This document shows positions 43,238 to 52,909 of a stretch of DNA of 64,000 nt, piece after piece. Positions within the stretch are counted from its first letter, which is position 1; each line of letters begins with the position of its first letter. The DNA is from Ignavibacteriales bacterium (GTDB taxonomy: Bacteria; Bacteroidota; Ignavibacteria; Ignavibacteriales; Ignavibacteriaceae): positions 31,408 to 95,407 of the forward strand of contig JAGUYG010000016.1 in NCBI GenBank assembly GCA_020061465.1, given 5' to 3'. Made by a program: the position numbers and the translations under genes. The notes beneath the pieces were generated by a model. It had not been told where the DNA came from, made no database searches, and saw only the letters and a program-made list of their open reading frames with translations.

Positions 43238-44389
43238 ATGAATGAGAAAAAGAATCTTATGATAATAGCAGGCGAAGCATCGGGTGATTTGCATGGAGCG
43301 ATGTTAATATCTGAATTATTAGCTCTGGATAAAGAGATAAAAATTTACGGCATCGGCGGCGATAGGATGATTAAAGCCGGTATGGAAATTCTTTACCATA
43401 TTAAAAAGATGTCTTTTTTGGGATTTACCGAAGTAATTATGCATCTTCTGTTTATAAGAAAGGTTCAGAATGATTTACTTCGCCTAATAAAAGAAAAAGA
43501 AATTAAAAACGTTGTGCTCATAGATTATCCCGGCTTTAATCTGAATTTTGCAAAAAAATTAAAGCAGCTTGGAGTTAAGATTATCTATTACATATCTCCG
43601 CAAATTTGGGCTTGGGGCGGACGAAGAATTAATAAGATAAAGAAGCTGATAAATAAAATGCTTGTCGTTTTCCCCTTTGAGGAGGAAATGTACAGAAATG
43701 CAGGAGTAGATGTTGAGTTTGTCGGTCATCCTCTTTTAGAACAAATAAATGCTTATAACTTTTTAAGCAAAGATGAACTTTATACAAAATACAGTTTACA
43801 GCAAGAGAAAGATTTACTGCTGCTCTTGCCTGGAAGCAGGCAGCACGAAGTTATTAAAATTTTTCCCGAGAGCATCGATGCAGCCTTAACATTGGCGGAC
43901 GAGTTTAACATGCAGGTCGTTGTTGCGGCTTCTGATAATATAAATAATGAATTATTTGAAGGTATTAAAGCAGCCGATCATTATAAAATAGTTAACGGCA
44001 ATACTTATGAACTAATGAAGTATGCCAAAATAGGAATCATCAAGTCCGGAACATCAACTTTGGAAGCTGCTCTTTTTGAGCTTCCGATGGTAGTGGTTTA
44101 TAATACAAGCTTCATTACTTATTTAATTGCAAGGATGATGGTGAAACTAAAAAATATTGCTATGGCTAATATTCTTGCCGGCGAAAACATCGTAACGGAA
44201 TTAATACAAAATGATGCGGTAAAAAATAAAATAACCGACGAGTGCCGCAAGATTCTTTCGGACCGGAATTTATACGATTCGATGAAAAAAAAATTGAAGA
44301 AGATAAAAGAAAAACTCGGTTCGAATGGAGCTTCGGTAAGAGCAGCGCATTCAATTTTTAATTGGCTGAATGAAACTAAAAAAAATTAA
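43238..44389 (+). CDS. lpxB: Lipid-A-disaccharide synthase
   Basis: This 383-residue GT19 enzyme joins UDP-diacylglucosamine and lipid X to form the lipid A disaccharide at the inner membrane. IAGEASGDLHGA at the N-terminus, YISPQIWAWGG and LPGSRQHE are canonical, and KSGTSTLEAALF is the C-terminal nucleotide-sugar region. It overlaps the DUF374 acyltransferase gene by 20 bp, and lpxK follows, forming a lipid A operon. Confidence 0.97.
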   Translation: MNEKKNLMIIAGEASGDLHGAMLISELLALDKEIKIYGIGGDRMIKAGMEILYHIKKMSFLGFTEVIMHLLFIRKVQNDLLRLIKEKEIKNVVLIDYPGFNLNFAKKLKQLGVKIIYYISPQIWAWGGRRINKIKKLINKMLVVFPFEEEMYRNAGVDVEFVGHPLLEQINAYNFLSKDELYTKYSLQQEKDLLLLLPGSRQHEVIKIFPESIDAALTLADEFNMQVVVAASDNINNELFEGIKAADHYKIVNGNTYELMKYAKIGIIKSGTSTLEAALFELPMVVVYNTSFITYLIARMMVKLKNIAMANILAGENIVTELIQNDAVKNKITDECRKILSDRNLYDSMKKKLKKIKEKLGSNGASVRAAHSIFNWLNETKKN

Positions 44390-45026
44390 ACAGACTTTAT
44401 TAAGATTTATAGGACACTTCGTTCTTTCGTCATCCGTAAATGTTCTTTGCAAGACTTTAAGAATTACTCTAATAAATGAAAATGCTGTTAGTGTATTAAA
44501 GAAAAAAAGAATTCCATTTATACTTGCTTTTTGGCACAGCACAATGTTTTTGCCGTGGTACTTACACCGGAACGAAAAATTTACGGCACTTACAAGCAAA
44601 AGTAAAGACGGCGATCTGTTAGCCAGGCTGCTTACAAAATGGAAATATAATGTAATCAGAGGCTCCAGTAGTTCCGGAGGAGACTACGCATTGAATTTAT
44701 TGATTGAAAACGCAAAAAGCGGTAGTGCAGTTTCAATTACACCCGATGGACCGAGGGGTCCCGTTTTCCAAATGAAAGCCGGAGCCGTAATTACAGCAAA
44801 GAAAAGTGGTGTGCCTTTAGTGCTGCTTGGTATTGGTTATCAAAAAAAGAAAATACTGAATAGCTGGGATAAGTTTGAAATTCCAAAACCGTTTTCAAAC
44901 GTGAAAGCAGTTTATTCCGATCCAATTTATGTAAGTCAGGATTTATCGTATGAGCAAACGTTTGAAGTTATAAAAAATTGCGAACTAAAATTAAATGAGC
45001 TGCAACACGAAGCACAAATATTTTAG
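44370..45026 (+). CDS. DUF374 lysophospholipid acyltransferase-like protein
   Basis: The 218-residue protein has an N-terminal hydrophobic segment and the LPLAT-type motif FWHSTMFLPW (His-x4-like catalytic box) with TPDGPRGPVFQMKAGA, the DUF374 signature. Such proteins sit in the inner membrane and transfer acyl chains. Its place between lpxB and lpxK suggests action on lipid A or its precursors; the exact reaction is an inference. Its start overlaps the end of lpxB, and lpxK starts 12 bases after its stop. Confidence 0.87.
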   Translation: MKLKKIKQTLLRFIGHFVLSSSVNVLCKTLRITLINENAVSVLKKKRIPFILAFWHSTMFLPWYLHRNEKFTALTSKSKDGDLLARLLTKWKYNVIRGSSSSGGDYALNLLIENAKSGSAVSITPDGPRGPVFQMKAGAVITAKKSGVPLVLLGIGYQKKKILNSWDKFEIPKPFSNVKAVYSDPIYVSQDLSYEQTFEVIKNCELKLNELQHEAQIF

Positions 45027-45038
45027 AATAAGCTGAAG

Positions 45039-46082
45039 ATGAAATTCTTAAGATACATACTCTTTCCGCTGGTACCGGTTTACTCGGTTATTATTTCTAT
45101 CCGGAATAAGCTTTTTGATAGAAAGATATTCAAATCGCACGCAGTGGCGGCTAAAGTTGTATCGGTTGGTAACATTACGATAGGAGGTTCCGGTAAAACC
45201 CCGATGGTAATTTACCTTGCCAACCTGCTTAAAAGCAAAGGGAAAAAAGTAGGTGTACTTAGCAGAGGTTATGGTCGAACGACAAAAGGTTATCTGCTTG
45301 TCTCGGATGGCGAGAAGATTTTTACTACGGTAAATCAATGCGGCGATGAAATCTTTCAAACAGTTGAAGAATGTAATGTTCCTGCAGCAGTAGCAGAACG
45401 TCGTGTTGCAGGTGCGCAAAAATTTATTTCAGATACCGGTGTAAAAATCATTATTCTGGATGATGCATTTCAGCATAGATGGATTGAAAGGAATCTCGAC
45501 CTCTTAATATTTGAACAGCGATTTTTGTTCAGACCCGATGCATTTAGCCACATGATGCTGCCAGCCGGTTTAATGCGCGAACCTTTTGATTCAACCAAAA
45601 GAGCCGATGCAATTATTATTAATCGAAAATTTTCAGATGCAGCCGATATTCCCGATTGGCTGAAAAAATATTTCCGGAATAAAAATATATTTACCGCACA
45701 TTATAGTGCCATAGGTTTTGTAGATGTAGTTAGAAAAACTTTTTACGACATTGAAGAATTCAAAGAGCAAAAAAGCCTTGTGGTATCCGGCATTGCTAAT
45801 CCGCATTCATTCTTGAATGCACTTAAGAAAACTAAAGTGGATACCGAAAACAGAATTATATTCAGAGACCATAAGCATTATACATTAAAAGAAGTGCAGA
45901 AAATCAGAAAAGAATTTTATGCTACTAATTCTTATTCGGTAGTAACTACTCACAAAGATGCAGTTAAACTAAGCGAATATTCAAAAGAGCTGGATGACAT
46001 AGATATATTCTATCTTAAAATTAAATTGGAAATGGATAACGAAGAATCATTTAAGAAGTTTTTATTGGAGAGAATTGACTAA
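45039..46082 (+). CDS. lpxK: Tetraacyldisaccharide 4'-kinase
   Basis: The 347-residue membrane-associated kinase phosphorylates the 4' position of the lipid A precursor. It has an N-terminal anchor segment, the P-loop SVGNITIGGSGKTPMV (about 40-56), LSRGYGR, and LDDAFQHRW with the catalytic-region Asp-His pair. Length and motifs are normal. It is the last gene of the lpxB-DUF374-lpxK run. Confidence 0.96.
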   Translation: MKFLRYILFPLVPVYSVIISIRNKLFDRKIFKSHAVAAKVVSVGNITIGGSGKTPMVIYLANLLKSKGKKVGVLSRGYGRTTKGYLLVSDGEKIFTTVNQCGDEIFQTVEECNVPAAVAERRVAGAQKFISDTGVKIIILDDAFQHRWIERNLDLLIFEQRFLFRPDAFSHMMLPAGLMREPFDSTKRADAIIINRKFSDAADIPDWLKKYFRNKNIFTAHYSAIGFVDVVRKTFYDIEEFKEQKSLVVSGIANPHSFLNALKKTKVDTENRIIFRDHKHYTLKEVQKIRKEFYATNSYSVVTTHKDAVKLSEYSKELDDIDIFYLKIKLEMDNEESFKKFLLERID

Positions 46083-46172
46083 TAATTCATATAGTATCGA
46101 AATTTTCGTTCTGTGAAAAACTCATCCCATTCAGAGGATGATCAATTAGAAAAGATGTTAATTCAGTTACGT

Positions 46173-46203
46173 CGTAAAGAAGGGGCATGCCCCGTCTCTA
46201 CAT
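46173..46203. repeat. Dispersed palindromic repeat, copy 2
   Basis: This unit nearly duplicates 6983-7012; the first base of the palindrome differs (A for C at 46181), leaving GGGGCATGCCCC perfect at its core. It lies in the otherwise featureless gap 46083-46378 before ppdK. Confidence 0.7.
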
Positions 46204-46378
46204 AATCAATTGTAATTTAAATTTTGTTATGTTATAAAAAAATTTCAATAATCAGGGTAATCGTTAAATAGAATACTAAAAATTCAAACGGTTAACTGAA
46301 AGGGCATGGAGCCCGGAAAGACAAACTAAATGTTAAACACAAATAAATCAGATATAAATCTTTGGAGGAAAAGAAAAA

Positions 46379-49162
46379 ATGGGTAAGCAAAAAAAATATG
46401 TTTATTTCTTCGGCGGAAAAAAAGCAGATGGCAAAGCAGATATGAAAGGTCTGCTTGGCGGTAAAGGTGCAAACCTTGCCGAAATGGTTAATATAGGTTT
46501 ACCGGTACCTGCCGGATTTACAATAACAACCGAAGTTTGCACATACTATTACGCGAATAAGAAAAAATATCCTAAGGAATTGAAAGCCCAGGTGCTCGCT
46601 GCTCTTAAGAAAGTAGAAGATCACATGGGCGCTAAATTCGGCGATCCTAAAAATCCGCTGCTCCTTTCGGTACGAAGCGGAGCCAGAGCTTCTATGCCCG
46701 GTATGATGGATACCGTACTTAATCTTGGCTTAAACGACGTTACTGTTCAAGCGCTTATTGAAAAGACAAACAATCCGCGCTTTGCTTATGATTCTTACCG
46801 GCGCTTCGTTCAAATGTATGGTGATGTAGTGCTCGGATTAAAACCCGTCGATAAACACGATGAAGACCCTTTCGAGGTTATTCTGGATAATAAAAAACGT
46901 CAGCATGGTTTTAAGCTTGATACCGAACTTACTGCCGAACATTTCAAAGAATTGGTGGAAGAATTCAAAACGGCAATAAAAGAAAAAACCGGTTCTGATT
47001 TTCCTGATGATCCAATGGAACAGCTTTGGGGTTCAGTCGGTGCAGTATTCGGTTCATGGATGAATGAGCGTGCTATTATCTACAGAAAATTGAATCGCAT
47101 ACCTGAAGATTGGGGCACAGCCGTTAATGTACAGGCAATGGTTTTCGGTAATATGGGAGAGGATTCCGGAACAGGAGTTGCATTTACCCGCGATCCGGCA
47201 ACGGGCGAAAATGTTTTTTACGGCGAGTATCTATTCAACGCTCAAGGCGAAGACGTTGTTGCCGGTACCCGTACGCCGCTGCCAATTTCCAAATTGGCAG
47301 AAGATGAACCGCAAATTTATAAGCAGCTTGATCAGTACAGAAAAATTCTTGACAAGCACTATAAAGAAATGATGGATATTGAATTCACCATCCAGCAGGG
47401 AAAGCTTTGGATGCTTCAGTGCAGGGTAGGTAAACGAACCGGTTTTGCTGCAATTAGAATGGCAGTTGATATGGTTAAAGAAAAACTTATCACCAAAGAA
47501 GAAGCTATTCTTCGCATCGAACCCAATCAATTAAATCAATTGCTTCGTCCCATATTCGATGTTGAAGAAAAGCGAAAGGCAATTGAAGGAGGTAAATTAT
47601 TAGCAAAAGGATTGAATGCAGGCCCCGGTGCTGCATCCGGTAAAGTTGCATTGAGCGCACATGATGCGGAAATTATGGCTGCTTCGGGCGATCCGGTTAT
47701 CTTAGTAAGAATCGAAACTTCTCCTGAAGATATTAAAGGAATGGACGCTTCAGAAGGCATTCTTACCGCAAGAGGCGGAATGACCTCGCATGCTGCTCTT
47801 GTTGCACGTCAAATGGGAAAAGTTTGTGTGGCAGGCTGCGGTACGCTTCAAATAAATTATAGAGAAAGAAAGATTACAGTTGAAGATAAAGATGGTATTA
47901 CTATCAATGAAGGCGATTATATTTCGATTGACGGTTCTACAGGCGAAGTTATCATGGGTAAACTCGAAACGAAACCTTCTGAAGTAGTTCAGGTTTTAAT
48001 TACGAAAACTTTAAAGGAAGAAGAATCTCCTATCTATCAAACTTATAGGAGTTTAATGGGCTGGGCAGATAAGCTTAGAAAACTTAAAGTAAGAACCAAT
48101 GCGGATCAACCCGATCAAGCTGCCAATGCAATTGCCTTTGGTGCCGAAGGAATCGGTTTATGCCGTACCGAACATATGTTCTTCGGCGGAGATAGAATTA
48201 TGTCCGTTAGGAAGATGATTGTATCGGATACGTTAGAAGAGAGAAAGGCAGCTCTTGATGAACTTCTTCCTCTGCAACGAGAGGACTTTGAAGGAATCTT
48301 TGAAGCTATGAACGGTTTTCCTGTTACTATAAGAACATTAGACCCCCCGCTGCATGAATTCCTGCCACATTCACAAAAAGAAGTAGAAGAATTAGCTGCA
48401 GCTTTAAACATCTCCGTTGAAAAATTAAAATCCAAAATTGAAAGCCTGCATGAGTTTAACCCGATGCTCGGTTTCAGAGGATGCCGTCTGGGTATTCTTT
48501 ATCCCGAAATTACTGAGATGCAGGCACGCGCTATCTTCGAAGCGGCTTGCAATGTTTCAGCAAAAGGAATAAAAGTTAAACCAGAAATTATGATTCCGCT
48601 TGTCGGTGACGTGAATGAATTTAAGCTGCAGGAAGATATAGTCCGAAAAGCAGCTTCAGAAGTAACAAAAGAAAAAGGAGTGAAGCTGAATTATCTTGTA
48701 GGTACAATGATTGAATTGCCGCGTGCGGCGGTTACTGCCGATGAGATAGCTTCGCGTGCAGAATTTTTCAGCTTTGGAACTAACGACCTTACTCAAACTA
48801 CATTCGGATTATCAAGAGACGATGCAGGCAAATTCCTTCCGCTTTATGTTCAGAATGAAATCATACCAAACGATCCGTTTGAAGTGCTCGACCGGAAAGG
48901 AGTAGGTGAATTAGTAAAGATGGGAACAGAAAAAGGACGAAGTGCCCGTCCTAATCTAAAAGTTGGAATATGCGGCGAGCACGGCGGCGAACCCTCTTCG
49001 GTTGAATTCTGCCACAGCATAGAAATGGATTATGTTAGCTGCTCGCCGTTTAGAGTTGCTATTGCAAGGTTAGCTGCAGCAAGAGCTGTTGTAAAAGAAA
49101 CGAACTCAAAAAAGAAATCCGTTAAAAAAGCGAAATCAAAAAAATCTTCAAAGAAGAAATAA
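46379..49162 (+). CDS. ppdK: Pyruvate, phosphate dikinase
   Basis: The 927-residue enzyme interconverts pyruvate, ATP and phosphate with PEP, AMP and pyrophosphate. The N-terminal ATP-binding domain ([28 protein letters not shown]), the swivelling domain with the phospho-histidine in [15 protein letters not shown], and the PEP-binding barrel ([23 protein letters not shown]) are all present. The C-terminus adds a lysine-rich tail of about 20 residues. The start has GGAGG upstream, and a terminator follows at 49179-49205, so it is monocistronic. Confidence 0.97.
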   Translation: MGKQKKYVYFFGGKKADGKADMKGLLGGKGANLAEMVNIGLPVPAGFTITTEVCTYYYANKKKYPKELKAQVLAALKKVEDHMGAKFGDPKNPLLLSVRSGARASMPGMMDTVLNLGLNDVTVQALIEKTNNPRFAYDSYRRFVQMYGDVVLGLKPVDKHDEDPFEVILDNKKRQHGFKLDTELTAEHFKELVEEFKTAIKEKTGSDFPDDPMEQLWGSVGAVFGSWMNERAIIYRKLNRIPEDWGTAVNVQAMVFGNMGEDSGTGVAFTRDPATGENVFYGEYLFNAQGEDVVAGTRTPLPISKLAEDEPQIYKQLDQYRKILDKHYKEMMDIEFTIQQGKLWMLQCRVGKRTGFAAIRMAVDMVKEKLITKEEAILRIEPNQLNQLLRPIFDVEEKRKAIEGGKLLAKGLNAGPGAASGKVALSAHDAEIMAASGDPVILVRIETSPEDIKGMDASEGILTARGGMTSHAALVARQMGKVCVAGCGTLQINYRERKITVEDKDGITINEGDYISIDGSTGEVIMGKLETKPSEVVQVLITKTLKEEESPIYQTYRSLMGWADKLRKLKVRTNADQPDQAANAIAFGAEGIGLCRTEHMFFGGDRIMSVRKMIVSDTLEERKAALDELLPLQREDFEGIFEAMNGFPVTIRTLDPPLHEFLPHSQKEVEELAAALNISVEKLKSKIESLHEFNPMLGFRGCRLGILYPEITEMQARAIFEAACNVSAKGIKVKPEIMIPLVGDVNEFKLQEDIVRKAASEVTKEKGVKLNYLVGTMIELPRAAVTADEIASRAEFFSFGTNDLTQTTFGLSRDDAGKFLPLYVQNEIIPNDPFEVLDRKGVGELVKMGTEKGRSARPNLKVGICGEHGGEPSSVEFCHSIEMDYVSCSPFRVAIARLAAARAVVKETNSKKKSVKKAKSKKSSKKK

Positions 49163-49178
49163 CTTAATTAACATTTAT

Positions 49179-49205
49179 CGGCGGGAGCTAAAAAAATTCC
49201 CGCCG
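49179..49205 (+). terminator. Terminator hairpin after ppdK
   Basis: CGGCGGGA (49179-49186) pairs with TCCCGCCG (49198-49205) over an A-rich 11-base loop. A modest T-rich stretch follows. Confidence 0.65.
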
Positions 49206-49240
49206 GTAACTTTAAATTTAATTTAATGAGGTAATGAAGA

Positions 49241-50275
49241 ATGAAATTATCAGACTTCAAGTATAATTTGCCTAAAACGGCAATTGCCAAGTATCCTGTC
49301 TCCCCAAGAGACAAAGCAAAATTAATGGTGCTGAACAGAGAAACACAAGAGATCGGAAATAAGAGGTTTAGCGATATTGCAGATTATATGTCAAAAGGAG
49401 ACGTTTTAGTTGTTAATGAAACACGCGTGTTTCAAGCAAGACTTTATGGTAAAAAGGAAAAAACAAATGCTAAGATCGAAGTCTTTTTACTGCGCGAACT
49501 TAATACGGAAGAATGTATATGGGATGTAATAGTTGACCCGGCGAGAAAAGTTCGTATAGGAAACAAAATTTATTTTAACGATAAGCTATGGTGCGAAGTG
49601 ATCGATAATACCACTTCGAGGGGTAGAACGGTACGGTTTAACCAGCCAGGGAATGTGTATAAAGCCATAGAAAAACTCGGATTAACTCCCCTCCCTCCCT
49701 ACATAAAAAGAGAGCCCGAACCATCCGATAAAGAAAATTATCAAACCGTTTACGCACGTGTTGACGGCTCGGTTGCTGCACCCACTGCTGGTTTGCACTT
49801 TACCCCAAAGCTTATTCAAAAAATTGAGAAAAAGGGAATTCAAATTGTACCGGTGGTTTTGCACATTGGCTTGGGTACATTCAGACCCGTTGAGGTTGAA
49901 GACCTTACTAAACATAAAATGGATTCTGAATTTTATGAGGTGCCTGCCAAATCTTCCGAAGTTATTAATAAGGCAATTAACTCCAAGCATAATGTTATTG
50001 TAGTTGGCACAAGTGCTGCAAGGGCTTTGGAAACCAGCGTTACTGCCGACGCATTCGTTAAACCGAGCAGGGGATGGACAGATAAATTTATCTATCCGCT
50101 ATACGACTTTAAAATTGTCGATAAATTAATTACGAACTTTCACATGCCGGAATCAACTCTGCTTATGTTGGTTTGTGCATTTGCTGAAACCGAGTTTGTA
50201 ATGAAAACATACAAGAAAGCGCTGAAAGACAAATACAGATTCTTAAGTTACGGCGATGCCATGATGATATTATGA
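49241..50275 (+). CDS. queA: tRNA preQ1(34) S-adenosylmethionine ribosyltransferase-isomerase
   Basis: The 344-residue enzyme adds the epoxycyclopentane part to preQ1 in tRNA, the step before queuosine. The N-terminus LSDFKYNLPKTAIAKYP, the DGSVAAPTAGLHFT motif, HIGLGTFRPV and FHMPESTLLMLV are diagnostic. It overlaps ispD by four bases (ATGA, 50272-50275). With queC and queF in the same window it shows that the organism makes queuosine from its own preQ0. Confidence 0.97.
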   Translation: MKLSDFKYNLPKTAIAKYPVSPRDKAKLMVLNRETQEIGNKRFSDIADYMSKGDVLVVNETRVFQARLYGKKEKTNAKIEVFLLRELNTEECIWDVIVDPARKVRIGNKIYFNDKLWCEVIDNTTSRGRTVRFNQPGNVYKAIEKLGLTPLPPYIKREPEPSDKENYQTVYARVDGSVAAPTAGLHFTPKLIQKIEKKGIQIVPVVLHIGLGTFRPVEVEDLTKHKMDSEFYEVPAKSSEVINKAINSKHNVIVVGTSAARALETSVTADAFVKPSRGWTDKFIYPLYDFKIVDKLITNFHMPESTLLMLVCAFAETEFVMKTYKKALKDKYRFLSYGDAMMIL

Positions 50276-50949
50276 AAATGTTTGCAATAATTCCTGCCGG
50301 CGGTAAAGGATTACGGAGCGGTTTTCGGATTCCGAAACAGTACCTTAGAATTAATGGCAGGGAGCTTATAGTCTATACATTGGAAGTTTTTCAGAAGAAT
50401 AATAATATCGATGCTATATACATTCCTGCAGAGACAAAATATTTTAATCTGCTTGAAAAGCTTAAAATAAAGTATAACTTAACCAAAGTGCAAAAGCTGA
50501 TTAAAGGCGGGAAGGAAAGACAGAACTCGGTTCTTAATGCTCTTACTTCCCTGCCTGCTTCCGGTCATGATCTTGTTGTTGTTCACGATGCTGCCCGCCC
50601 GCTCCTTCCGCAGAATGTTCTTACAAATGCAATTTTGAAAGCAAAAGAAAAGGGAAATGCGGTAGTTTGTATTAAGGCGAAGGACACGATGATTAAAGGG
50701 AAAAAATATGTTCAAGAATATATCAACAGGTCGTTCATTTATAACGTTCAAACGCCGCAGATTTTTAAGTTCGGCGATTTATACAGGGCAATGCAAAAAG
50801 CAAATGAAGAAAATTTTATTGGAACGGATGAATCGATGGTTGTAAGTAGAACGGGAAAGAAAATATATATTGTTGAAGGCTCTCCGTTAAATTTTAAGAT
50901 AACCTCACCGGAGGACGTCGAATTATTTAAAAAATTAATTGAGAATTAA
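50272..50949 (+). CDS. ispD: 2-C-methyl-D-erythritol 4-phosphate cytidylyltransferase
   Basis: The 225-residue enzyme of the MEP isoprenoid pathway makes CDP-methylerythritol. It has the nucleotide-binding loop IPAGGKGLRSGFRIPKQY, GGKERQNSVLNAL and HDAARP, all typical. No IspF is fused or adjacent. Translation is coupled to queA by a four-base overlap. It ends 127 bp before plsY. Confidence 0.93.
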   Translation: MKMFAIIPAGGKGLRSGFRIPKQYLRINGRELIVYTLEVFQKNNNIDAIYIPAETKYFNLLEKLKIKYNLTKVQKLIKGGKERQNSVLNALTSLPASGHDLVVVHDAARPLLPQNVLTNAILKAKEKGNAVVCIKAKDTMIKGKKYVQEYINRSFIYNVQTPQIFKFGDLYRAMQKANEENFIGTDESMVVSRTGKKIYIVEGSPLNFKITSPEDVELFKKLIEN

Positions 50950-51076
50950 ATAGAAATCGGCATCTCATTCATGGTATAACCGAACGTTTTAATTCACAAG
51001 TAAATTGATTGTATCATTGAATTTTTAAGTTATAATAGTTAGTTTACTCCTCAGTTAGAATAAAGGTAAAGATTAA

Positions 51077-51748
51077 ATGTATCTTTTAGCAACAATTATA
51101 ATATTATCGTACTTAATCGGTTCTATTCCGACAAGCATCATCGTAAGTAAAGCTGTAAAAGGAATAGATATTCGTGAGCACGGCAGCGGAAATGCAGGCG
51201 GCACAAATGTAATGCGTGTTTTAGGCTGGAAGCACGGCTTATTAGTAATAATCCTTGATGCATTGAAAGGTGTTTTAGCAGTAGTTGTGGTAGCACGTCT
51301 CCATTATGGTTCAATGCCTTTTTCTAATATTACTCCTTTTGATGATTTTACTTTAGTTCAGATAATTGCGGGCATCGCCGCAGTTATCGGACATATTTGG
51401 ACTGTGTTTGCCGGGTTCAGAGGCGGAAAAGGAATTGCCACGGCTCTCGGTATGCTGCTTATGATTATCACAGTTGATATGCTAGTAGCAATAGGAGTTT
51501 TTATTCTTGTTGTTAGCATTTCAAGATACGTTTCTTTAGGTTCAATCCTTGCCGCAGCAGCGGTACCTGTAACATTGGTTGTTCGGGAAAATATATTCCA
51601 TGTTAACATTCCCGGTTACGATACTCTATTACCTTTTGTGATTGCAGTTTCCACGCTGGTTATTTTTACTCATAGGAAAAACCTTATCAGAATTTTTAAC
51701 GGCAGTGAAAACAAAGTTAGATTTTCAAAGAAGAAAACAGAGAATTAA
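51077..51748 (+). CDS. plsY: Glycerol-3-phosphate acyltransferase PlsY
   Basis: This 223-residue inner-membrane enzyme transfers an acyl group from acyl-phosphate to glycerol 3-phosphate. The family motifs SIPTSIIVSK, GSGNAGGTNVMR and FRGGKGIATALG are intact, with five predicted helices. Its stop shares a base with the gpsA start, which couples production of glycerol 3-phosphate and its acylation. Confidence 0.96.
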   Translation: MYLLATIIILSYLIGSIPTSIIVSKAVKGIDIREHGSGNAGGTNVMRVLGWKHGLLVIILDALKGVLAVVVVARLHYGSMPFSNITPFDDFTLVQIIAGIAAVIGHIWTVFAGFRGGKGIATALGMLLMIITVDMLVAIGVFILVVSISRYVSLGSILAAAAVPVTLVVRENIFHVNIPGYDTLLPFVIAVSTLVIFTHRKNLIRIFNGSENKVRFSKKKTEN

Positions 51749-52755
51749 TGAAAATATCTGTTTTAGGGGCAGGCGGCTGGGGAACTACTCTTGCTATTCT
51801 GCTTCATTATAACGGGCACAAAGTAACTCTTTGGGAATATAAAAAGAGTTACGCAAAAGCACTTCTTAAGCAAAGAGAAAACAAACGATACCTCCCCGGG
51901 ATAGAAATTCCAAAAGAAATAAACATATCCTGCGATTTGGAAGAGTCAAGCGAAAATCAGAATATGCTTGTACTCGCCGTTCCTTCACAATTTTTAAGAA
52001 GCGTTGTAGACAAAATCAAATACTCTTCAATAAAGAATACCATCTTTGTAAATGTGGCAAAGGGAATAGAGATAAAAACTTTGATGACCATGTCACAGAT
52101 GCTTCAGGATGTATTTCCTTCTTTAGATGAAGAACAAATTGGTGTTCTATCTGGTCCAAGCCATGCTGAAGAAGTAAGCAGGAGAATTCCTACCGCTGTA
52201 ATTTCTGCTTCTAAAAGTAAAGCTACTTCAAAGTCTGTACAGGCTGCTTTCATTACTTCATATTTCAGAGTTTATGGTTCGTTAGACATTCTTGGTGTTG
52301 AATTAGGCGGGGCTTTCAAAAACGTAATAGCCATTGGTGCCGGAATTGTTGACGGTGCAAAGTTTGGCGACAATACTAAAGCGGCAATAATGACGAGAGG
52401 TATTGCCGAAATTTCAAGACTTGGTATTGCGATGGGTGCACAGGCAGAAACTTTTGCAGGCTTATCAGGAATGGGCGATCTCATTGTAACCTGTATGAGC
52501 AGACACAGCCGCAACCGTTATGTAGGCGAACAAATTGGTGCCGGCAAGAAATTAAAAGCCGTCCTTAAATCAATGGAGATGGTTGCCGAAGGAGTTGAAA
52601 CCAGCAGATCGGCATGGAGGCTTGCCGAAAAGCATCACGTAGAAACACCAATCACACATGAAGTATACAAAATTTTATTCGAAGACAAAGATCCGGTGAA
52701 AGCTACTACCGACCTGATGAACCGCGACATGAAAATGGAATTAGCAGAGTTTTAA
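51748..52755 (+). CDS. gpsA: Glycerol-3-phosphate dehydrogenase (NAD(P)+)
   Basis: The 335-residue cytoplasmic enzyme reduces dihydroxyacetone phosphate. It has the dinucleotide-binding loop LGAGGWGTTLA, NVAKGIE, SGPSHAEEV and the catalytic-lysine region GGAFKNVIAI, then LSGMGDLIVTC and SRNRYVGE. It supplies the substrate for the adjoining PlsY. I saw nothing notable in the 154 bp gap that follows. Confidence 0.97.
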   Translation: MKISVLGAGGWGTTLAILLHYNGHKVTLWEYKKSYAKALLKQRENKRYLPGIEIPKEINISCDLEESSENQNMLVLAVPSQFLRSVVDKIKYSSIKNTIFVNVAKGIEIKTLMTMSQMLQDVFPSLDEEQIGVLSGPSHAEEVSRRIPTAVISASKSKATSKSVQAAFITSYFRVYGSLDILGVELGGAFKNVIAIGAGIVDGAKFGDNTKAAIMTRGIAEISRLGIAMGAQAETFAGLSGMGDLIVTCMSRHSRNRYVGEQIGAGKKLKAVLKSMEMVAEGVETSRSAWRLAEKHHVETPITHEVYKILFEDKDPVKATTDLMNRDMKMELAEF

Positions 52756-52909
52756 CATGTAATCATCAGTAGCAATTATTAAATTCAACATAACCTTTGT
52801 TCTAAATACAAAAAGATCAATCATTCACTCCATTCATTGGTAGTTATTAAGCAATCGTCATCCCCTGACTTTATTGTAATTTCATTTCTCAAAAGTTATT
52901 TTTCATTCA

